Of a stretch of 64,000 nt of DNA, positions 1 to 7,852 are shown one piece after another. Source of the DNA: an uncultured Parabacteroides sp. (GTDB taxonomy: Bacteria; Bacteroidota; Bacteroidia; Bacteroidales; Tannerellaceae). The notes beneath the pieces were generated by a model. It was not told where the DNA came from. It made no database searches and saw nothing but the letters and a program-made list of their open reading frames with translations. The stretch spans positions 1-64,000 of the forward strand of contig UQLN01000011.1 in NCBI GenBank assembly GCA_900541965.1, written 5' to 3'. Positions within the stretch are counted from its first letter, which is position 1. Every line of letters begins with the position of its first letter. Position numbers and translations under genes: made by a program.

Positions 1-94
1 GTTTCCTGCTTCCGTATATGGACGAAGCTGTTTTATGGCACTGTATTCTGCCTTGGAATGCCTTCGGAGGGATTGATTTAATCAATCGAATGCG

Positions 95-120
95 GTCGGC
101 AGTTCGCCGACATTTTTTAT
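95..120 (+). terminator. Intrinsic terminator-like hairpin
   Basis: GTCGGC (95-100) and GCCGAC (106-111) pair perfectly over a 5-nt loop and are followed on the plus strand by a T-rich run (112-120). It would end a transcript entering from left of the window. Confidence 0.5.
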
Positions 121-164
121 TCTTGGACGCAACGCACTGAGAACCCAAGGGTTTTTGTGTGCAT
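117..164 (-). pseudogene. Remnant of a FISUMP-type lipoprotein C-terminus
   Basis: The minus strand encodes 15 codons ending GFSVRCVQE and a stop at 117-119. Proteins with the Fibrobacter succinogenes major paralogous (FISUMP) domain, common in Bacteroidales, typically end with a very similar SVRCV signature. The frame upstream of the fragment does not look like that domain, so only the tail survives. The match is from memory and short, so confidence is low. Confidence 0.3.
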
Positions 165-189
165 GTCTATCATAAACTGGCGGAAAAAC

Positions 190-229
190 AAAAAGAGAAG
201 GCATTCATTTTGAGATGCCTTCTCTTTTT
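190..229. terminator. Bidirectional terminator ending the SusC-to-GH127 operon
   Basis: AAAAAGAGAAGGCAT (190-204) and ATGCCTTCTCTTTTT (215-229) form a perfect 15-bp stem with a 10-nt loop, with A/T runs on both sides. It lies 80-120 bp downstream of the GH127 stop on the minus strand and would work in either direction. Confidence 0.75.
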
Positions 230-248
230 GTAGTAATTGTTTTACTTT

Positions 249-299
249 CGCCTCTCCTGAAAGCATTTGTATATCAACCGATAGTTTTCGGGAGGGGCG
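249..299 (-). terminator. Stem-loop just downstream of GH127
   Basis: Positions 249-262 and 286-299 pair at 12 of 14 positions over a 23-nt loop, directly after the GH127 stop. No U run follows on the minus strand, so it may protect the 3' end while the stronger stem at 190-229 terminates. Confidence 0.4.
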
Positions 300-309
300 T
301 CAGTTTGTT

Positions 310-2163
310 TTATTCCTTATAATCTAACCAGACTTTCATTTTTCCGGCTTCGCGATTATCCCATGAATAATAGGGGATAAGTGATATTTTCTGGTCTCCG
401 TTATTGGCCTGGATGGCTACAACTCCATTTAATAAGGAAGCATCGAAGCGATTGTTGAAAGAAGTTGCCGGGGATATGGCTAACTTGTCAAAGTCTTTGG
501 TATTATCCGTTTCTTCCATACAATATACCAGTGGGCCACGTTGAATAGCTCGTTTTCCAATATTTCCCTTTACTCTTGGATCGGCAGCTACAACTTCAAC
601 AGGCATTGCCATATTCAGGACAATTATATCTCCATCTTTCCAATTACTGTTAAGCACTGCATAACCTTTTTCTATGGGAGCTTTGGTTTCTGTTCCATTC
701 ACTGAAAGGGTATATTGTTTACACCAGTCCGGTATGCGAAGGCGCATTTCTTTTTTTACCGGAGAGGAAGTTGATACGGTTAGTTTTACTGCACCGTCCC
801 ACGGATAATTGGTTTCCTGATGTAGTTTAATCTCTTTTCCATCCACTTTAAACGCCGCTTCGTTTCCTATATAAAGGTTGACCCAGATAGCATTGTGGGA
901 GGTCCCATAAATATAATTACCGATAGAAGGCAGGAAACGCGAAATCTGGCTCGGACAGCAAGCACAACCGTACCAGGCCTGGCGATGATGGTCACCTTTC
1001 GATTCGAGCGGATTTACATAGAAGAAACGATCGCCAGCCAGGGATGTACCGGCAAGGGCTCCGTTATACATCGAACGTTCCAGCACATTAATATATTTGG
1101 CATCTCCGGTAAACTGATTCATCCGCTGGTTCCAGTAAACCATACCGACAGAGGCACATGTTTCGCAATAAGCATCCAGGTTCGGGAGATCATAATCTTC
1201 TGTGAAGCCTTCGTTATGACGGGAAGAACCGATGCCGCCCGTGATATACATATTGCGGTAAACGACATCGTCCCACAGGCGGTTCAATGCTTCCACATAA
1301 CCTGTGTCTTTCTTTAAGGCAGCGACATCCGCCATTCCGCAATACAGGTACATGCAGCGTACGGCATGACCGGCGATATCCGTCATTTCACGTACGGGTT
1401 TTTCATCCTGGTAGTAGAATGGGTTCCAGTTACCTTCGCCACCCATTGTTCCGTGTCCGTGTCCACGCTCTTCGATCAGCCAGTTAGCAAAGTCGAGGTA
1501 TCTCTTTTCGTTAGTTACCTGATACAATTTGACGAGGGCTAACTCTATTTCTTCATGTCCGGGTACCCAATGGCGTTTATCAGGACCGAACAAGCTCATC
1601 ATATGGTCGGCCATACGGATGCAGACGTCCAACAGCTTACGCTTTCCGGTAGCCTGATAGTAGGCGACGCCAGCCTCGATCATATGACCAGCACAATACA
1701 TTTCGTGTTTATCCATATTACGCCAGCGTTTATCGAGCCCGGTCAATGTATAGAACGTATTGATATAACCGTCCGGTTGCTGGGCAGCGGCGAATTTATC
1801 GATCCATTCATCCGCTTTCTTTTCAAGTTCCGGATCGGGGTTGTTGATAAGGCTGTAAGCCATTCCTTCAAGAGCTTTATACACATCGGAGTCGTCGAAG
1901 AAGATACCGGAATGTTTACCTTCCCCTTTGGCTGCATTTTCAAAGTTCCGGATACGGCCTGTCTGGTTCTCGATCTGATCGATGCAGACAGGAAGAGTTG
2001 TCGTTACATGGCTTTTGAGGCGTGGCGACCAGAAATTATCAGTTATTTTTACATGGGAGAAATCAACCTGTTCAATCATCTTGAAAGGTGTTTCTTTAGC
2101 TGGTTGCTCCTGGCATCCTGATAGGACGAAGCAGGCGAGCGGTAGTAATAAGTACTGTTTCAT
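310..2163 (-). CDS. GH127 beta-L-arabinofuranosidase, lipoprotein
   Basis: A 617-aa glycoside hydrolase of family GH127 (old DUF1680), which removes beta-L-arabinofuranosyl units by a cysteine-based retaining mechanism. The N-terminus is a lipoprotein signal with lipobox LSGC, so it is membrane anchored. The zinc/catalytic residues are visible: E334 and C336 in YCETCAS, and C402 and C403 in the CACCPSQ motif. These match the Glu-X-Cys and Cys-Cys pairs known from the Bifidobacterium enzyme HypBA1. It starts 17 bp after the carbamoyltransferase stop and is the last gene of the minus-strand operon led by susC. It is the only clear glycosidase of that operon and points to an arabinose-decorated plant glycan or glycoprotein. 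Family assignment is firm; the exact substrate is not. Confidence 0.92.
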   Translation of the reverse strand: MKQYLLLPLACFVLSGCQEQPAKETPFKMIEQVDFSHVKITDNFWSPRLKSHVTTTLPVCIDQIENQTGRIRNFENAAKGEGKHSGIFFDDSDVYKALEGMAYSLINNPDPELEKKADEWIDKFAAAQQPDGYINTFYTLTGLDKRWRNMDKHEMYCAGHMIEAGVAYYQATGKRKLLDVCIRMADHMMSLFGPDKRHWVPGHEEIELALVKLYQVTNEKRYLDFANWLIEERGHGHGTMGGEGNWNPFYYQDEKPVREMTDIAGHAVRCMYLYCGMADVAALKKDTGYVEALNRLWDDVVYRNMYITGGIGSSRHNEGFTEDYDLPNLDAYCETCASVGMVYWNQRMNQFTGDAKYINVLERSMYNGALAGTSLAGDRFFYVNPLESKGDHHRQAWYGCACCPSQISRFLPSIGNYIYGTSHNAIWVNLYIGNEAAFKVDGKEIKLHQETNYPWDGAVKLTVSTSSPVKKEMRLRIPDWCKQYTLSVNGTETKAPIEKGYAVLNSNWKDGDIIVLNMAMPVEVVAADPRVKGNIGKRAIQRGPLVYCMEETDNTKDFDKLAISPATSFNNRFDASLLNGVVAIQANNGDQKISLIPYYSWDNREAGKMKVWLDYKE

Positions 2164-2180
2164 GTTTTTTTAATTTAAAG

Positions 2181-3989
2181 TTAGATATTCTTTTTGTTAT
2201 TCTTTTTATTAAATAAAAAATTTCCGATAACGAGATAATCCATCCCGGTGTTTATGAAGCACCGGTAGGCATCTTCAGGTGTACAGACAATAGGCTCACC
2301 CCTTACATTGAAGCTGGTATTAACCAATACGCTACAACCTGTTTTTTGTTTGAATGCTTGCAATAGTTTGTAATATACCGGATTGGTTTGCTCAGATACT
2401 GTTTGAATCCTTGCCGAGAAATCGACATGGGTAATTGCCTGTAAGGACGACCGTACGGTATATAGTTTTTCCATATACGGCATATTATTATATGCCTTCG
2501 GTAGGGGCGTGAGCTGGTTGGAGTTGACTTGATCTACGATCAGCATATAAGGGGAGAGGGCATCTGTCTCAAAATATTTCCTGCAGTCTTCCTCTGGTAC
2601 GCTGGGGGCAAAGGGACGGAAACTTTCTCTGTTCTTAATTTCAAGATTCAGTTTACGTTGCATATCCGTATTGCGGGGATCTGCCAGGATAGAACGGTTG
2701 CCTAGCGCTCTGGGACCAAACTCCATACGTCCCTGGAACCAACCGACGATAGCACCGTTACTTAATAAGCCGGCTGTCTGCTGATATAAGTTTTCCTGGG
2801 ATAGATATTCAGCGTATGCCCCGGTTTTACGGATAAGGTTTTCTACATCATTATCAGTGAAAGCCGGGCCAAGATAGGTGCCGGACATAATATCTGTCTT
2901 TATCTCCGCACGTTCTTTTCCCAGTACAATATGCCAGACGGCAAAGGCTGCTCCAATGGCTCCTCCTGCATCTCCCGCAGCCGGTTGGATCCATATATCT
3001 TTGAAGATATTGTTTTTCTTTATTTTGCCATTGGCAACACAGTTCAGGGCGACACCACCTGCCAGCACCAGATGCTCAGCCCCGGTTATAGTACGTGCCG
3101 TGGCTGCCAGTTTTAACATAACTTCTTCGGTTACATACTGGATTGCATATGCCATATCGATGTAAGGCTGCGATATTTCACTTTCCGGTTGACGCGGAGG
3201 GATACCGAAGAGCCGCTGCCAGGCAGAGGAATTAGTCATTGTCAGCCCTGTCGCATAGTTGAAATAGTCCATGTTGAGCAAGAAAGAACCGTCATCACGT
3301 ATATCGATCAGATGTGTTTTTATCTTATTGATATACTCCTGAGCCATTGGTGAATTATTACCATAAGGGGCTAATCCCATCAGCTTATATTCTCCACTAT
3401 TGACCTTGAAGCCGCAGTAATAGGTAAAAGCTGAATACAGCAGACCCAATGAATGCGGAAATTGCAGTTCCCGGAGTTGTGTGATTGTATTTCCGCATCC
3501 TTTACTGATGGTTGTTGTAGCCCATTCGCCTACACCATCTACCGTCAGTATCGCTGCTTCCCGGTAAGGAGAAGGGTAGAAGGCACTGGCTGCATGCGAC
3601 AAATGATGTTCCGGGAAAAAGATAGCGGCATGAATACCCCATTGCTGTAGGTTTTCACGCAGTGACTTCTTTATATATAACTTTTCTTTTATCCAGAGAG
3701 GTATTGCTCTGACAAAGCTTCCGAAACCTTTTGGAGCAAATACATGATAGGTTTCCAGGAGGCGTTCGAACTTAATAAAAGGTTTCTCATAGAAAGCAAC
3801 TTGGGTGACTTCTTCTCCTTTTATACCGGCTTCCTGCAATACATATCCGATTGCATGGCGGGGAAAGGAGGCATCATGTTTTTGCCGGGTGAAACGTTCT
3901 TCCTGTGCAGCGGCAACCAGCTTCCCGTCTATTAGTAAGACGGCAGCGCTGTCGTGGTAAAATGCGGATATGCCAAGTATAACGGTCAT
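2181..3989 (-). CDS. O-carbamoyltransferase, NodU/CmcH/SxtI family
   Basis: A 602-aa cytosolic carbamoyltransferase. Family members (NodU, CmcH, TobZ, SxtI) make carbamoyl-adenylate from carbamoyl phosphate and ATP, then carbamoylate a hydroxyl of a sugar or small molecule. Visible signatures are the N-terminal GISAFYHDSA and EERFTRQKHDASFP segments (ASKHA-like fold), HHLSHAASAFYPS near residue 130, GGVALNCVANGK in the middle, and the YrdC-like C-terminal stretch with GRMEFGPRALGNRSIL. Length is normal. The gene lies 4 bp after the DUF5989-like gene and 17 bp before GH127. The acceptor is unknown. With an SGNH protein and two small membrane proteins beside it, a cell-envelope or imported glycan is the likeliest target (inference). 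Confidence 0.92.
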   Translation of the reverse strand: MTVILGISAFYHDSAAVLLIDGKLVAAAQEERFTRQKHDASFPRHAIGYVLQEAGIKGEEVTQVAFYEKPFIKFERLLETYHVFAPKGFGSFVRAIPLWIKEKLYIKKSLRENLQQWGIHAAIFFPEHHLSHAASAFYPSPYREAAILTVDGVGEWATTTISKGCGNTITQLRELQFPHSLGLLYSAFTYYCGFKVNSGEYKLMGLAPYGNNSPMAQEYINKIKTHLIDIRDDGSFLLNMDYFNYATGLTMTNSSAWQRLFGIPPRQPESEISQPYIDMAYAIQYVTEEVMLKLAATARTITGAEHLVLAGGVALNCVANGKIKKNNIFKDIWIQPAAGDAGGAIGAAFAVWHIVLGKERAEIKTDIMSGTYLGPAFTDNDVENLIRKTGAYAEYLSQENLYQQTAGLLSNGAIVGWFQGRMEFGPRALGNRSILADPRNTDMQRKLNLEIKNRESFRPFAPSVPEEDCRKYFETDALSPYMLIVDQVNSNQLTPLPKAYNNMPYMEKLYTVRSSLQAITHVDFSARIQTVSEQTNPVYYKLLQAFKQKTGCSVLVNTSFNVRGEPIVCTPEDAYRCFINTGMDYLVIGNFLFNKKNNKKNI

Positions 3990-3993
3990 CGTG

Positions 3994-4146
3994 CTAAAAG
4001 ATGGAGTAAATGAACGGTGCCAGGGCTGTCCCTTGCGAGATTACAATGAGTAAAGAAAGTAATAAGAGGATGATAACTATCGGTATCAACCAATATTTCT
4101 TCCGGGTAATCAGAAAGCTGAAAAATTCTTTTATGAAGTCGACCAT
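3994..4146 (-). CDS. Small membrane protein, DUF5989/SxtK-like
   Basis: A 50-aa gene. It starts ATG at 4146 and stops TAG at 3994-3996, 4 bp before the carbamoyltransferase start. The protein begins MVDFIKEFFSFLITRKKYW, has one strongly hydrophobic helix (about residues 19-37) and ends with SQGTALAPFIYSIF. The pattern of short amphipathic start, RKKYW, one helix and QGTALAPFIY is the one I know for DUF5989. Small proteins of this kind are known companions of O-carbamoyltransferases, as with sxtK beside sxtI. Function is unknown; a membrane anchor or adaptor for the carbamoylating enzyme is a guess. Confidence 0.8.
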   Translation of the reverse strand: MVDFIKEFFSFLITRKKYWLIPIVIILLLLSLLIVISQGTALAPFIYSIF

Positions 4147-4158
4147 AGTCTTATTGTA

Positions 4159-4527
4159 TTAATATTGTTTATCTAAATCCTGAACGTTGAACTTCTTTTC
4201 CTGTTCGGTAAATGTACTACCGGAACCTTTACCGAATTGTTTCAGATGGAATGTGTCTTTTTTCATCAGGCGGCGAAGTATTCCGATCGGTGTTATTATC
4301 ATGAAAAATAAAACGAAAAGAATGCAGCGTGTGGCAACGAGGCCCAGCAGATCACTCAACCGGAACCAGCACCAGGTAAACGGGGCATATATTCTCGGGG
4401 CCACCAGAGTTATTACGAGAGCTATTATAACCGGTACGGTTAATGCTATTTGGCAGTAGGCCGATATAATAACCAGTGTCAACGCGAGGACAATGCCGAA
4501 TTCCATATTTTGTTTTCTGTTTGTCAT
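4159..4527 (-). CDS. SxtJ-like integral membrane protein
   Basis: A 122-aa protein with three or four hydrophobic segments (about residues 8-27, 28-45, 50-65 and 66-88), then a soluble tail with FGKGSGSTFTEQEKKF. The segment VAPRIYAPFTWCWFRLSDLLG resembles the SxtJ family, whose genes commonly accompany O-carbamoyltransferases, including in saxitoxin clusters. The start overlaps the SGNH hydrolase stop by 4 bp (ATGA), so the two are translationally coupled. A start at Met8 (4506) is possible. Function is not known; presence in one unit with the enzyme and the DUF5989-like peptide argues for a membrane-bound carbamoylation complex (inference). Confidence 0.78.
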   Translation of the reverse strand: MTNRKQNMEFGIVLALTLVIISAYCQIALTVPVIIALVITLVAPRIYAPFTWCWFRLSDLLGLVATRCILFVLFFMIITPIGILRRLMKKDTFHLKQFGKGSGSTFTEQEKKFNVQDLDKQY

Positions 4528-6077
4528 GGCTGCTTTGCTTTATTAAAGTAATAGGCTGCTTTTTCTTTTTCTTCGAGTTGAATGGCGAGCGAGCCGGCTT
4601 GTTGACGGAATATCTTTTCATGAGGTAACTCAAGACACATTTGTTCGACGATCCGCAAAGCATTGGGAAGGTCTTTCGATGTGATGTAATGGTTGTTCAG
4701 ACGCTGCATGGCTTGTCCCCAGTTTATTTTCCGGGTGAAGAATAGAGCGGCTGTTTGGTATTCAATGCTTTTCTTGTCATATTTAAGTGTGTCCGGGGTT
4801 TCGTTGAAAGGCCATTGTTGTTTGAGTTGTGCTATGACCAGATCCCCGTAGATAGAGTCGAAAGGGGTTACCGGATAATCGGTCAGATTAATTTCATGGC
4901 CGGATGGTTGCATCTTCTTTTCTTTGAAGAAATGCCTGGAAAGGACCTCGTAGAATGTTTCGGCAATAAGCCGTTGGCCTGTAAGATTCGGATGGACATG
5001 CTCGAGCATCAATTCTTTTCCGATGATACCATTGGGTGAGTTGTCGGCAAACCGTTTGTAGACATCGACGACGTGTACATTATCGAGTTCTTCTCCATAT
5101 CTTTGTATGATATTGTTGAATGTTTCAGGTGCCCGGAAACGAAGTGGATCGTATTCTTTGGATAGTTTGTAATGTTGTAATGCTTTAGAGTATTGTTTCC
5201 ATGTATATGCCTGTTCTCCTTGTTCGTATTCTTCTTGGGCATTATAGGGGATAGTAACCTCTTTGCCCAGTGGTGCCTGATCTTTCAGGTTACAGGCAAG
5301 GGTTCCGATAAAAACCGGTATATGATGTTTTTGGAACAGATGAAGCATTTTGCCGAGGTTCCTGTCGAACTGTTCGATTCCGTCAGTATATGCTTTCGAG
5401 CCGTAGGGGATTGTTTGATGAGCTGCCATCCGCTCCATCAAGGTCAGATCCTGATTGGTTGTTACTATATTTTCCGGACGCAGTTTTTCAGCCAGCCGGG
5501 TAAGTCCCTGCACTAATTTGAGCTCTTTGGCTGCAAGCGTAAGTTCTATAAGGCGGTGATCTTGTCCGAGCCGGCTGGAAGAGGCTACACCTAATGCTCC
5601 GTAATATTCGTTATGTCCGGCATAAATCAGGATACCGTCCGGCTGGTAGTTCACGATTTGCCGGGAGAAATCGTATAAGGTATATGTGTTGATTGCCGTT
5701 AGCGATACATTGATGATTTCGATGTTTTTGTCAGGGAATAAGAATTGAAGTTTATATGTGAGCATCCGTGGAAAGGCTCCATTATGCATATAGGGAAAAC
5801 CGATTGCGGAAGAAGCTCCCAGGACGAAGAAACGGAGGGTTCCGGCTGGTTTTACTTTATAGAATGTCTCTTGGTTACCGATTGTGGCGTTTTGGCTGAC
5901 TGTGAAATATTTTTGAGAGACTTCATGGTTCATCACCCAGAAGCGTGTATCTTCATCAGTTGTGAATAGCCGGGTGTCGTAGCCATAATCTCCGGCACGC
6001 ATACCTAACTCTATTACCATCAGAATAGAGAATGGCAACAGTATGGCGGTTAGCTTATATATTTGTAGTCTTTTCAT
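4524..6077 (-). CDS. SGNH/GDSL-type hydrolase-like membrane protein
   Basis: About 517 aa from ATG 6077; a longer frame exists, but residues before MKRLQIYK are not protein-like. The N-terminal hydrophobic segment (about 8-24) is a signal anchor, so the main domain should be periplasmic. SGNH blocks are recognisable: FVLGASSAIGFPY (nucleophile Ser block), NVSLTAINTY, YAGHNEYYG in place of the GxND block, and EHVHPNLTGQRLIA carrying the C-terminal His. The C-terminal about 120 residues look helical and TPR-like. SGNH proteins are esterases or acyl transferases. The gene overlaps the SxtJ-like gene by 4 bp, which ties it to the carbamoylation module. It may transfer or remove an ester or carbamoyl group on a surface glycan (inference). 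Confidence 0.75.
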   Translation of the reverse strand: MKRLQIYKLTAILLPFSILMVIELGMRAGDYGYDTRLFTTDEDTRFWVMNHEVSQKYFTVSQNATIGNQETFYKVKPAGTLRFFVLGASSAIGFPYMHNGAFPRMLTYKLQFLFPDKNIEIINVSLTAINTYTLYDFSRQIVNYQPDGILIYAGHNEYYGALGVASSSRLGQDHRLIELTLAAKELKLVQGLTRLAEKLRPENIVTTNQDLTLMERMAAHQTIPYGSKAYTDGIEQFDRNLGKMLHLFQKHHIPVFIGTLACNLKDQAPLGKEVTIPYNAQEEYEQGEQAYTWKQYSKALQHYKLSKEYDPLRFRAPETFNNIIQRYGEELDNVHVVDVYKRFADNSPNGIIGKELMLEHVHPNLTGQRLIAETFYEVLSRHFFKEKKMQPSGHEINLTDYPVTPFDSIYGDLVIAQLKQQWPFNETPDTLKYDKKSIEYQTAALFFTRKINWGQAMQRLNNHYITSKDLPNALRIVEQMCLELPHEKIFRQQAGSLAIQLEEKEKAAYYFNKAKQP

Positions 6078-6102
6078 GATTGGTTGTTTGCAATCAGTAA
6101 AA

Positions 6103-6175
6103 TAAGAGGATGTATCAAAAGCCTTTTGCCCCTGTGGCAAGCACAGGGACAGGGTACTTCTGACACTTCCTCTTA
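6103..6175 (-). other. Large stem-loop between susD and the SGNH gene
   Basis: Outer arms 6103-6121 and 6157-6175 match at 16 of 19 positions. Inside them CCCTGTG (6130-6136) and CACAGGG (6142-6148) form a perfect 7-bp stem over a 5-nt loop. There is no U run, so in the minus-strand transcript it looks more like an RNA-processing or 3'-end protection element after susCD than a full terminator. Such a stem could give higher susCD than downstream gene expression. Confidence 0.6.
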
Positions 6176-6214
6176 CAGTTAATTTAAATACATATCATGT
6201 AGTCAGGATTTAAA

Positions 6215-7840
6215 CTACTTGGATGTATAATCCGGGTTCTGTGTCAACTGCGGATTAGATGTTAAAGCGGATTCAGGAATAGGGAATACCGTCCGATAAT
6301 CGCCTTCGCCTGATGCATCATGAGACAACCAGTTTTTCTTCGTATAGATACCAAAACGAATTAAATCTCTACGGCGGTGCATTTCCCATGAAAATTCCCA
6401 ACCCAGCTCATCCAGCAAACGACCGAATTCGATAGGAGACTGGTCTCCGTCATGCTGATTGACATAGTTGACTACCGTACCATATTGGTAACTGCTGTTA
6501 GCTTTCAGGTCATTGTCAGTAACGACTGCTTTATTCGGATTGTCTTTGAAGTTACGTCTACGTACCTCTGTGACCAAATCGCCGGCACCGGGTTTACCCA
6601 ACCGCAACAGGCATTCTGCTTTCATCAATAGTATTTCTGAATAACGGTGTAAAGGGAAGTCTGTATCAGATGATCCTGTAGTCCCTGCCGGTACTTCGAA
6701 TTTAAACATACGATATCCGTCTGTTTCATTGGTATAATGACCGTCTTTTACATCTTTGATATAAGAGAGCGGCTGGCCTTTCATGTCGTAAGTACACAAT
6801 AACAGTTCTCCTTCGGGAGTATACTGGTCACCCATAAGCCATGTATCTGTAAGACGGGTATCGTCTTCATCATAAGTATCGATGAATTGTGTCAGAGCCA
6901 TTCCGGCACCGCTTCCCCATGGAGTTGCTTCTAACTTGAATTTTTTCTGCAACTCACCATGCCAGGAGAACATGTGCATGGATTGTCCGCCAGCCAACGT
7001 TTTGTCGAATGGAATTGTGAACAGTATCTCCTTAGAGTTTTCAGTTCCTGTCGCACGGAAAGAAGCGTTATAGTTTTCAGACAATTCACATGGACTGGTT
7101 GTTATAATTTGGTCGCATATCTCCAGGCAGTCCTGCCAGTGTTCTTCACCGATATAGACCTTTGCATTTAGATAAACATTAGCCAATAGAGTCATTCCAG
7201 CCCATTTGTTCATGCGACCGTACATGTTGCCGCCTTGTTCTTCATCCAAGTTAGGAATCACTTCTTTCAATTCATCCACAATGAACTGGTAGATGTCTTT
7301 GCGTGGACTCTTTTCCGGCAGTTCAGATGTTCTTTCTTTCAGCAATGGGGCATCTCCGAAGTTGTCACAGATCAACCAATTGTAATATGCTCTGACTGCT
7401 CTTAACTCAGCGAGTCCTTTCTGTTTTTCCTCATCCGATGGTGCCGGGAGTATTCCGTTTTCAATCTGGTCAATCACTGTATTACACAAGATAACACCTT
7501 GATAAAATTTTTCCCACATGACTCTTACGTGGTTCTGTTCCGAAGTCCATTTGTGATAGTGTAACATACGATAAGTACCACCGTCGTCCCAACCGGATGA
7601 GTTGGGCGGGTTTACGATACAATCGCCAGTTAACTCCTGAGTTGCCCAATAATTATCGTGTCCGATAAAACGGAAGTAACTGTATACGCTGGCTACAGTG
7701 GGGGAAAAATCTTTTGGCGAGTAATCATAGGTTTCTTCAGTTACCAGCGAATAAACTTTTTCGTCCAGATTATTGCTGCAACTGCAGAAAAAACTTCCTG
7801 TGCATAATACAAGTGCAGCTATTTTAATATATGTTTTCAT
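6215..7840 (-). CDS. SusD/RagB family glycan-binding lipoprotein
   Basis: A 541-aa SusD-like outer-membrane lipoprotein with lipobox FCSC (FFCSCSNN). SusD proteins are helical TPR-like lids that bind glycan at the cell surface and pair with a SusC channel. Family signs are the ELRAVRAYYNW helix near residue 145, the lipid-facing N-terminus followed by YDYSPKDF, and the SusD C-terminal pattern RRRDLIRFG...FPIPESALTSNPQLTQNPDY. The gene starts 12 bp after the susC stop. Length is typical. The ligand cannot be read from sequence; the operon's GH127 suggests an arabinofuranose-bearing glycan. Confidence 0.93.
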   Translation of the reverse strand: MKTYIKIAALVLCTGSFFCSCSNNLDEKVYSLVTEETYDYSPKDFSPTVASVYSYFRFIGHDNYWATQELTGDCIVNPPNSSGWDDGGTYRMLHYHKWTSEQNHVRVMWEKFYQGVILCNTVIDQIENGILPAPSDEEKQKGLAELRAVRAYYNWLICDNFGDAPLLKERTSELPEKSPRKDIYQFIVDELKEVIPNLDEEQGGNMYGRMNKWAGMTLLANVYLNAKVYIGEEHWQDCLEICDQIITTSPCELSENYNASFRATGTENSKEILFTIPFDKTLAGGQSMHMFSWHGELQKKFKLEATPWGSGAGMALTQFIDTYDEDDTRLTDTWLMGDQYTPEGELLLCTYDMKGQPLSYIKDVKDGHYTNETDGYRMFKFEVPAGTTGSSDTDFPLHRYSEILLMKAECLLRLGKPGAGDLVTEVRRRNFKDNPNKAVVTDNDLKANSSYQYGTVVNYVNQHDGDQSPIEFGRLLDELGWEFSWEMHRRRDLIRFGIYTKKNWLSHDASGEGDYRTVFPIPESALTSNPQLTQNPDYTSK

Positions 7841-7852
7841 ATTTATTTCCGA

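Larger units (their letters stand above)
1..309. other. Left-edge non-coding stretch
   Basis: No convincing gene is visible here. All three plus frames are open at the edge. Two close by about position 81 and the third runs to 170, through a terminator-like hairpin, and none gives a recognisable protein. The stretch holds a hairpin with a T run at 95-120, a perfect 15-bp stem at 190-229 and an imperfect stem at 249-299. It also holds a 15-codon fragment on the minus strand (117-164) that resembles the end of a FISUMP-type lipoprotein. Confidence 0.5.

Noticed and set aside
895..2173. Several plus-strand open frames of 60-190 codons over the GH127 gene
   Set aside because: They lie antisense to a gene with intact catalytic motifs and show no family features.
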